Source: Chloroflexota bacterium (GTDB lineage Bacteria > Chloroflexota > Anaerolineae > Anaerolineales > Villigracilaceae). From it: DNA of 35,449 nucleotides. Both the position numbers and the translations under genes were made by a program. Numbering within the stretch: the stretch's first letter is position 1; each line of letters starts with the position of its first letter. This document shows positions 21,892 to 27,976 of the stretch, in pieces. The DNA lies in assembly GCA_016234535.1 (NCBI GenBank), contig JACRBH010000053.1:1-35449 (forward strand). The letters run 5' to 3'. The notes under the pieces are model-generated. The model saw only the letters and a program-made list of their open reading frames with translations, ran no database searches and was not told the DNA's origin.

Positions 21892-23106
21892 CTGAATTTC
21901 TTTTCCTTGAACAGTCACCAATCGGACGCATACTCTGCGCCCGATTTTTATTTTTAATTCGAAAGGAAGTTCACCGCTTCGCACGTGACGTTGGGCCTGT
22001 GCCGCACTCTTGAACATTTTCCCATCCCAATCCGGGTCCACCTCCCAGAAATCTACATCGAAAGCGGTTTCCAAACTGACAGAGTTTTTAGTTATATGTA
22101 CTTTGGTCTTCCTAGCATCACGCGAGGTCATATTCTTTATCGACGAATCACGCTCAAGCGAAAAAACAACATTTGTTTCAGCCAGTCTGTTCCGCGCCGT
22201 AAACACAGCACGGACTGCCTCGTCGCTCGTGATAAATTTTCGGCTATTCTTCGCAGCAACTACTGACGTTGTCCCTGAGCCGCAAAAGAAGTCAGCAACC
22301 AAATCGTCCTTATTTGACGAAGCGAGAATAATACGCTCCAGCAACGCCTCTGGCTTTTGGGTGGGATAACCTGTCCGTTCATTATGCAAACGCGCCACAA
22401 CTGGAAAATACCACCAATCTTCAGGAACTTTTCCGCGCTCAAGGTTAGGGACTTTGCCAAAACCGGCCTTGCGTGACGAGTTGAAAGTGGTAACTGTGTT
22501 TGGGCTGTATGGCTCGCGGACAGCATCCGCGTTAAAGGTGTAATCCTTCCCTTTTGCATAAGCAAGGATCGTGTCATGCTTGCGGTTGAAAGCGGTTCTT
22601 ATCGGAGACGGCCCGTGGTACGTCCAGATAATCTCGTTTATAAACACACCTTCCGCGCCGAAGAGTTCATCCAGAATCAAACGGGCGTAGGCATCTGCGT
22701 GCCAATCAAGATGAAGGTAGAGCGTACCCTTTGGTGAAAGCAGGCGGACCATAAGCGCGAGGCGCTCATACAGGAATTGCAAATAGGAATCCAGATCAGA
22801 CCAGGCGTCATGATAGCCCTCGGCTAATTTCCATTTTGCTGGTTTACGGGAATCTTCTCCGCGCCCAACGCGTGCGGAAAATTTTCGGTTGGTGAAAAAA
22901 GGCGGATCGGCGTAGATCAGGTCAATGCGGCCTTCGTATTCTGGAAGAAGCGCTGCCATGACAGAGAGATTGTCCCCAAGGATAATTCGACCATCAGGAT
23001 GCGCCCTGGGATAGCCCTGCCCTTTCGGGTAGAGAATTGAATCTTGAATAAGCGTAGCAGGCACGAGGTCGGCTGACCGTTTCCCGTTCCAGTTGAGGTT
23101 TGGCAT
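21880..23106 (-). CDS. Site-specific DNA methyltransferase, beta-class layout
   Basis: A 408-aa adenine-N6 or cytosine-N4 methyltransferase. Motif IV DPPF is at residues 67-70 (DLIYADPPFFTN) and the AdoMet-binding motif FFCGSGTT at 273-280, preceded by TGYPTQKPEALLERII. The catalytic motif preceding the AdoMet motif marks the beta class, as in type III Mod and many solitary enzymes. Target recognition presumably lies in the middle (residues about 90-240). The C-terminal 80 residues are an extra domain ending KEIQLDI. No restriction endonuclease is next to it, so it looks solitary. The ribosome site AAAGGA is a rather distant 11 bases before the ATG. The last codons overlap the regulator gene. 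Confidence 0.87.
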   Translation of the reverse strand: MPNLNWNGKRSADLVPATLIQDSILYPKGQGYPRAHPDGRIILGDNLSVMAALLPEYEGRIDLIYADPPFFTNRKFSARVGRGEDSRKPAKWKLAEGYHDAWSDLDSYLQFLYERLALMVRLLSPKGTLYLHLDWHADAYARLILDELFGAEGVFINEIIWTYHGPSPIRTAFNRKHDTILAYAKGKDYTFNADAVREPYSPNTVTTFNSSRKAGFGKVPNLERGKVPEDWWYFPVVARLHNERTGYPTQKPEALLERIILASSNKDDLVADFFCGSGTTSVVAAKNSRKFITSDEAVRAVFTARNRLAETNVVFSLERDSSIKNMTSRDARKTKVHITKNSVSLETAFDVDFWEVDPDWDGKMFKSAAQAQRHVRSGELPFELKIKIGRRVCVRLVTVQGKEIQLDI

Positions 23107-23177
23107 GGCAAAGCGTGTCCTTTAGGATAAGGTGTTGTCGAATCTTTCGGTTAACAGGGAAGAAATCCGCAGGATGA

Positions 23178-23296
23178 ATTAATAACTGACGTTACGCAGT
23201 CCAGCCTGTAGCGCGACACATTGTCCCCGTATGGGGGTTTATGTCGCCCATTTCGCGAGATAAATATCGCGTTACCGCGTAAAGTGAGTTAATAAT
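23178..23296. repeat. 119-bp foldback element with 20-bp imperfect terminal repeats (MITE-like)
   Basis: The ends 23178-23197 and 23277-23296 are complementary at 17 of 20 positions (outer ATTAATAACT and AGTTAATAAT). Inside are GCGACA/TGTCGC with a CCCC-GTAT-GGGG core and CGCGA-TAAATA-TCGCG hairpins. The right end covers the last two codons and the stop of the L,D-transpeptidase gene. Confidence 0.55.
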
Positions 23297-24374
23297 GAAC
23301 CTCCACCATTGTGCCAAGCCCGCCGTGATTTGAGGTTGACTGGTCTGAGTGCATGGGTTTCGCCCAGCGGAATATCCAATTGGCTTCGTTGCTGCGCATG
23401 TTGATGCAACCGTGACTCATTGGCTCGCCGAAATTTTCATGCCAGTAGGTGCCGTGGAATGCGTGCCCCTGAGTGGTGAAAAACGACGACCATGGAATAC
23501 CGGGCAGCACGTAATTGTCCACATCGGCCAGCAGGTTGCCGGTTGTGTGGCTGCCAAAGTAACTGTAGCCCATGTGCTTGGCCGGTACTTTATCAAGAAT
23601 CGTAAATTTTCCGCTTGGCGTTGTGGTTGGAAGTTCATCAGTACCGCCGGGATTGCCAGGAATGCCGGAAGAAATGTTAGTCTGAAAAACCGTTTTCCCA
23701 TATTCATATGCAAACAAAGTTTGTGTTGTCAGGTTAACTTCGATCAACTTCTGTTCATAGGGAACATCTGGCGTGATCGGCTCCATGGTCGAGGGCGGCA
23801 AAACACGAAGATGCATGGCAGGCACAAAAAACGCGACATTGGAATCGAGCTCATCAAATACGCGATACCAGGCTCCGCTGTAATCAGCCATTTTAGGACC
23901 CTGCTCGACAGCTTCCACCCAGTGAACAGAACCATAATAAAAAGGCGGAGCAAGGGGTTCCCACCCAAAGGCTTTGGAAAAACGATAAGGTGTTGTAAAC
24001 GGGACCGCCACTTCAGTGAGTACCCTTTTTCCTTCAGGAATAATATCTAGCGGTATTTGATAAAGAGTTTTTACTCGCTGCACACGTCCACGATGCATAT
24101 AACCGCCCCAGACGCGATACCAAACAGGGTTATGCTTCGGCTCTTTTGCAGTCACTTCCTCGTAAACGTGGACAAGTTCATCGCGATACCAGCTTGACTC
24201 GATCTGGCTCTCGTCCGTCGGCTGCTTACGCACCGCCATTTCAGTGGTGGCAATCCGCACCATGAAGCTATCGTCGAAATTAGCAAGTCCCGGCAAAAAT
24301 GGCGAGAATGCCAGTCCGCCCACTGTAAGTCCGCCAAGTTTTAAAAAGTCTCTTCTGGAGAATTTGGATTTCAT
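23289..24374 (-). CDS. Tat-exported L,D-transpeptidase (YkuD family)
   Basis: A 361-aa exported protein that would cross-link peptidoglycan stems or attach proteins to them. The Tat signal SRRDFLKLGG is at residues 6-15, followed by a hydrophobic stretch ending before residue 32. Residues 35-180 are an SH3-like or unknown region. The YkuD catalytic domain occupies about residues 205-335: KLIEVNLTTQTLFAYEYGK, TTPSGKFTILDK, HAFHGTYWHENFG and SHGCINMRSNEA with the catalytic Cys323. A -10 hexamer TACAAT (24382-24387) lies 7 bases before the ATG and no Shine-Dalgarno sequence is seen, so the mRNA is probably leaderless. The stop codon lies in the right terminal repeat of the adjacent element. Confidence 0.9.
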   Translation of the reverse strand: MKSKFSRRDFLKLGGLTVGGLAFSPFLPGLANFDDSFMVRIATTEMAVRKQPTDESQIESSWYRDELVHVYEEVTAKEPKHNPVWYRVWGGYMHRGRVQRVKTLYQIPLDIIPEGKRVLTEVAVPFTTPYRFSKAFGWEPLAPPFYYGSVHWVEAVEQGPKMADYSGAWYRVFDELDSNVAFFVPAMHLRVLPPSTMEPITPDVPYEQKLIEVNLTTQTLFAYEYGKTVFQTNISSGIPGNPGGTDELPTTTPSGKFTILDKVPAKHMGYSYFGSHTTGNLLADVDNYVLPGIPWSSFFTTQGHAFHGTYWHENFGEPMSHGCINMRSNEANWIFRWAKPMHSDQSTSNHGGLGTMVEVHY

Positions 24375-24381
24375 GGAGAAA

Positions 24382-24387
24382 ATTGTA
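24382..24387 (-). promoter_or_regulatory. -10 box directly upstream of the L,D-transpeptidase start
   Basis: TACAAT in the minus direction, followed by 7 bases and the ATG (24374). A clear -35 is not visible. Confidence 0.4.
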
Positions 24388-24451
24388 CACCAGAATGTTT
24401 AAGGTTTAATGAGAATTCGGATTTGCATATTGAGGGTACATACACCCACAT

Positions 24452-24484
24452 AAAAAACTGCCTTCTGGGTTACAGAAGGCAGTT
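24452..24484 (-). terminator. Terminator of the SWIM-protein gene
   Basis: AACTGCCTTCTG (24456-24467) pairs perfectly with CAGAAGGCAGTT (24473-24484), and a T-run follows in the minus direction. It lies 18 bases after the gene's stop codon. Confidence 0.9.
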
Positions 24485-24502
24485 CATATATTCGAGGTTC
24501 AG

Positions 24503-24745
24503 TTAGGCTTCCACAGTTTCAAGGATCATATCTTTAAGCAGGATCTCCAGCGCCATGGAATGACCACAACGCTTATGAGTAAGGAAGAACTCGCAGTCAC
24601 AGGAAAACACGCCATTGCTGTAGGAAACCTGGTGTTCATTATTGTCGCCATGAAAAGTCAGATCGAAATGGTTGAAGCGAAATCTTGTCCGATCTTCGGC
24701 ATATCTCTTCGCTTTTTCTCTCTTACCTATCAGTCCAGAATCCAT
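24503..24745 (-). CDS. Small SWIM-type zinc-finger protein
   Basis: An 80-aa protein whose second half is a SWIM zinc finger: Cys49, Cys51, Cys60 and His62 in the pattern C-x-C-x8-C-x-H (CDCEFFLTHKRCGH). The preceding segment RFRFNHFDLTFHGDNNEHQVSY forms the usual beta strands. SWIM domains bind nucleic acid or protein partners; here the domain stands nearly alone. Ribosome site AAGGAG is 8 bases before the ATG. Upstream come a strong promoter (24867-24895), a 12-codon ORF and a hairpin terminator, so expression may be attenuated. A separate terminator follows the gene. Confidence 0.8.
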   Translation of the reverse strand: MDSGLIGKREKAKRYAEDRTRFRFNHFDLTFHGDNNEHQVSYSNGVFSCDCEFFLTHKRCGHSMALEILLKDMILETVEA

Positions 24746-24772
24746 TTTATTTATCTCCTTTTTGATGGAATA

Positions 24773-24806
24773 TAAAAAAACACACGCGGGTATATCCGCG
24801 TGTGTT
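24773..24806 (-). terminator. Terminator between the promoter and the SWIM gene
   Basis: AACACACGCGG (24779-24789) pairs with CCGCGTGTGTT (24796-24806) over 11 bases, with eight T after the stem in the minus direction. It lies about 55 bases after the predicted transcription start and ends about 30 bases before the SWIM ATG. It may act as an attenuator, or end a separate short RNA. Confidence 0.75.
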
Positions 24807-24843
24807 AATCACTAACCTGGGTAAATCCTTGAAATAAGCGCAT
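24805..24843 (-). CDS. 12-codon leader ORF upstream of the SWIM gene
   Basis: ATG to TAA encodes MRLFQGFTQVSD. GAGGT lies about 9 bases before the ATG. The stop codon overlaps the first base pairs of the terminator stem, so ribosome position could affect hairpin formation. It contains no run of a single amino acid that would name an effector. Confidence 0.3.
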   Translation of the reverse strand: MRLFQGFTQVSD

Positions 24844-24866
24844 GTTGGCGTTACCTCGATGTTGCG

Positions 24867-24895
24867 AGTATAGTACCATTCAAAGTGATAGTCAA
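24867..24895 (-). promoter_or_regulatory. Promoter of the SWIM leader
   Basis: TTGACT (24890-24895), a 17-base spacer and TATACT (24867-24872) in the minus direction. The predicted start is near 24860. Confidence 0.65.
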
Positions 24896-25007
24896 CACCG
24901 TTTTATGGATTGTTATGGATTCGTATGGAAATTGTAGGTTTGAAATCCTACACGCATCTGTCTTGACCTTGGGCTTGATTCTGTCTTAAGAGCAGAATCG
25001 CCGCTGG

Positions 25008-27920
25008 TTATTGACCTTTCCTCAACGACTTCCTGCCCGCAGATTTCTTTGCTGTGACCTTCTTCGATGTGACCGTCTTTTTAGTAGCCTTCTTTGCAAC
25101 AGATTTCTTTTCAGGTTTCGCCTTGGCAGGAACAACCTTTTTCACAATAGTCTTCTTCCCTTTCGGGGACGATGTTGCTGGTGTTTTTTTCTTTGCAACA
25201 ACCACTTCTTTCTTTTTACTTTTTACGGTCTTTGCCTTCGCGGCAACCTTACGGACAGCACGTTTCTTTTTCGCAGGAATTTTTTCTTCAAGCCTGACTT
25301 CTTCAACAACACTGAACAATCTTCTCCACTCATCCTGCATGGATGGCACGCCAGCGCCGTTCAATTGGTCGCAAATGGTCTTCCACTCAACATCACCGAC
25401 GAAGCGCCAGTCCATGAAGGCGTGGCATTGATATGCGCCCAGTTCAAAGTATATGCCCTTGTCCCAAATTTCCTTGCAGGAGCGGATGTATTCAAGCTGG
25501 GTGACATAATCTTTAAAGATGACATGACCCACACGGGGCAGACCAATTCCTTCGGCAAGGTTCTTGCGCAATGTTTTTCCTGACGACTTATCAATATATG
25601 CGGCGGAGGTTTTGATCCAGCCGCGGGTATCGGCAAATTTATTGTGATAGATAACCAGTCCGCGCTCTTCGTTAAAACGATTGGAGTATGCGAAGACTTC
25701 CTCGTCCACGCCGCCGTTTGGCGAGTAAAAGTCATAGAGTAGGAACTGCTCAACGTCAGCGAACAGGTAGCGGCGATGAAGGATCGGGAAAATGCGCCAT
25801 TCATGTCCGCGGATGAGTCCCTCATCAGGAGTTTCATCCCATTTCGCGCGGCGAAATTCCATCCCGTATTTTTCGGAATAACCTTCCACTTGTCCATGAC
25901 CGAACATGGGCAGGCCAGGCAATGTGGATAAAACCGTGCAGATGCCAAAATATTTATCGCCATTACCAAACTGTTCGACAGCTGTCTTCTCGTCGGGATT
26001 GTTCATGAAGTTGACATAACGCTTGAGAATTTGCGGATCAAACTCAAGCGTGTTCTTGATGGCAAGGCGATACTTGGCGTTATCTTCATCGCGCAGCATA
26101 TGCATGAACGCAGAGTTGTAAACGCGGTGCATTCCCAGCGTGCGGACAAAATACCCTTCCATCAACCAGAAGGCTTCGGCCAGTAAGAGAGTATCAGGAA
26201 CCTCTTTTGCAACACGGTCCACAACTTCGCGCCAAAATTCCTCGGGGACTTTTTCGTCAAACTCAGATTTGGTCATACCGTATTGAGAACGTGATGGGAT
26301 CGCTCCGCCCGCGCCGGGTTCAGGGAACCACAAACGCTGAACATGTTTCTTGGCGAGAGTCATCGCCGCATCAAAACGAATGACTGGGAAATTGCGCGCT
26401 ACATGCAGGATGGTTTGAATCACTGCCTCGCGCACAACTGGATTGGTGTAATCAAGCTGCGCCGTGTCATTCCACGGGAAGGATGTGCCGTCATTGCCAT
26501 GATAAATATATTTAGTCTGATGGTCACCAGCCCGCTTGTCGGTTAGTCGAAAAACAACAGAGGCGTCTGAATGATTATAGTAATGATCTTCCAAAACAAT
26601 ACTCGCACGAGGGTCGTCTGACAGGTCTTCGCTATTGAAAGTGTATGAGGGATATGGAGGAAACGAGGATGATAAAAACCAATCGGGATGTTCCTTGACC
26701 CAGGTGGAGTCAATGCCCATGTGATTGGGTACCATATCGGCAGAAAGGCGAATGCCGCGCGCCCAGGCACGGGAACGCAGGTTGTTCAATGCATTCCAAT
26801 CGCCAAGATCATCGGCAATGTCATAAGAATCTAGTGAGTATGCGGAAGCAACCGCATCATCCTGCCCCATGCGTTGTTTGATGCGCTGTGAGGCGCGGCT
26901 GCGCTCCCAGAGGCCGATCAGCCACAAGCCAGTGAATCCGCGCGAAGCGAGCAAGTCCAACTCTTCGTCAGGGATTTGATCGAGAGTCGTTATGTCGCGT
27001 TGATATTTTTTCGAAAGCTGCCCAAGCCAGACATACGTGTTCTTGGCGAGCAAGACCAGATTCGGCATCCAGTCTTTGTCTGGACTATAGCGTTCATACT
27101 CGGCGTATTCCTGCGCCCCAAAATTCGGGATATACGTTTCAGCTTTTTGCGAATCAATCGGTCCCTGTCCCTTGCGGATAACTTCCTCGTGCAGATAATC
27201 CAACCCGCGCAAAATGCGAACCGAGAATGTTTCGCCGAGCAAATATCCCCATTTCTCGATGACGAAGCGTAACTGCCCTTCCAAAGAATCAGGAGAAGCC
27301 TTGATGGGAGCGGCGAGAATATCAATCAGTGTCTCGCCCGGCGCATTCTCCCCATTGCCAAGGCCAGGTTGTCGCGCAAAGAAATTCACCAGTAATTGCA
27401 TTACTTCACTATATGCCGAACCTGCCATGACAGATGCATCCACGAGGGTCTTATAGCGGCCGAGGGCGGGGTTGTTGTTCGAGTTATTGACCAGCAGCAT
27501 TTCTTCGATGGCTGCTGCGCGCACTCCACGCCCGAAATCGCCAAAGTTGGGGATATTGGCTGAGAGGTATACACCAGCTGTCACATCACCGCGGAAGACC
27601 GGCATGGGCGGAAATTCATCGGTGAATTTACTGAGCGTCAGATCATATTTCGAGCCGAGGTTGGATTGCAGCAGTCCCATCGCGCGCCCCATCACACCGG
27701 TATACCTGCCATAAAAATGCTTGAGAAGGATGTGGTACGCCTCATCCAGCAAAGATAATGCATATAGGTCAGTGGCAGGCACGGGGTCGGTGTGAAGCGC
27801 TGACATTTGGACGGCAAAAGCACGGGCGGAGGCCAGATCAGTAAAGATCACATGTCCGTCCGGGCGGAAGAAATCCGCAGAAAAATTATATTTAAGACGG
27901 GAAGCGCGTGAGATTAACAT
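25008..27920 (-). CDS. GH13 alpha-amylase-family protein with histone-H1-like tail
   Basis: A 970-aa protein. Residues 1-300 form an N-terminal domain of unknown role (YALSLLDEAYHILLKHFYGRY). A GH13 barrel follows. Region I reads DMVPNH near residue 395, region II IRFDAA with the nucleophile Asp near 515, region III LLAEAF with the acid Glu near 581, and region IV NNPDE near 640, where the usual NHD reads NPD. A glucanotransferase or hydrolase is expected; specificity is not readable. The last 88 residues (883-970) hold 32 lysines among Ala, Thr, Val and Pro (repeats like VAKKKTPA and KKATKKTVTSKK), as in histone H1 or bacterial H1-like proteins. There is no signal peptide, so it is cytoplasmic. 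A -10 TATCAT 7 bases before the ATG suggests a leaderless mRNA. The gene is divergent from a histidine kinase gene. Confidence 0.85.
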   Translation of the reverse strand: MLISRASRLKYNFSADFFRPDGHVIFTDLASARAFAVQMSALHTDPVPATDLYALSLLDEAYHILLKHFYGRYTGVMGRAMGLLQSNLGSKYDLTLSKFTDEFPPMPVFRGDVTAGVYLSANIPNFGDFGRGVRAAAIEEMLLVNNSNNNPALGRYKTLVDASVMAGSAYSEVMQLLVNFFARQPGLGNGENAPGETLIDILAAPIKASPDSLEGQLRFVIEKWGYLLGETFSVRILRGLDYLHEEVIRKGQGPIDSQKAETYIPNFGAQEYAEYERYSPDKDWMPNLVLLAKNTYVWLGQLSKKYQRDITTLDQIPDEELDLLASRGFTGLWLIGLWERSRASQRIKQRMGQDDAVASAYSLDSYDIADDLGDWNALNNLRSRAWARGIRLSADMVPNHMGIDSTWVKEHPDWFLSSSFPPYPSYTFNSEDLSDDPRASIVLEDHYYNHSDASVVFRLTDKRAGDHQTKYIYHGNDGTSFPWNDTAQLDYTNPVVREAVIQTILHVARNFPVIRFDAAMTLAKKHVQRLWFPEPGAGGAIPSRSQYGMTKSEFDEKVPEEFWREVVDRVAKEVPDTLLLAEAFWLMEGYFVRTLGMHRVYNSAFMHMLRDEDNAKYRLAIKNTLEFDPQILKRYVNFMNNPDEKTAVEQFGNGDKYFGICTVLSTLPGLPMFGHGQVEGYSEKYGMEFRRAKWDETPDEGLIRGHEWRIFPILHRRYLFADVEQFLLYDFYSPNGGVDEEVFAYSNRFNEERGLVIYHNKFADTRGWIKTSAAYIDKSSGKTLRKNLAEGIGLPRVGHVIFKDYVTQLEYIRSCKEIWDKGIYFELGAYQCHAFMDWRFVGDVEWKTICDQLNGAGVPSMQDEWRRLFSVVEEVRLEEKIPAKKKRAVRKVAAKAKTVKSKKKEVVVAKKKTPATSSPKGKKTIVKKVVPAKAKPEKKSVAKKATKKTVTSKKVTAKKSAGRKSLRKGQ

Positions 27921-27927
27921 GCGGCAT

Positions 27928-27962
27928 ATGATAACCTATTATCGAAATTTTTCGGGTAAAAT
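27928..27962. promoter_or_regulatory. Divergent promoter region of the GH13 and histidine kinase genes
   Basis: For the GH13 gene, TATCAT on the minus strand (27928-27933) lies 7 bases before its ATG. For the kinase gene, TAAAAT (27957-27962) lies 14 bases before its ATG (27977). A small dyad GATAACCTATTATC (27930-27943) is between them. Only 56 bases separate the two start codons, so coordinate control is likely. Confidence 0.4.
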
Positions 27963-27976
27963 CCTCTCCTATAAAC

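Noticed and set aside
24931..24955. Hairpin TGTAGG/CCTACA downstream of the GH13 gene as its terminator
   Set aside because: The stem is only six to seven pairs and no proper T-run follows in the minus direction, so transcript termination there is not supported.
25011..25583. 190-codon plus-strand frame rich in Phe and Leu opposite the GH13 tail
   Set aside because: The Phe-rich sequence is the antisense of lysine codons of the H1-like tail. No ribosome site or promoter was seen.
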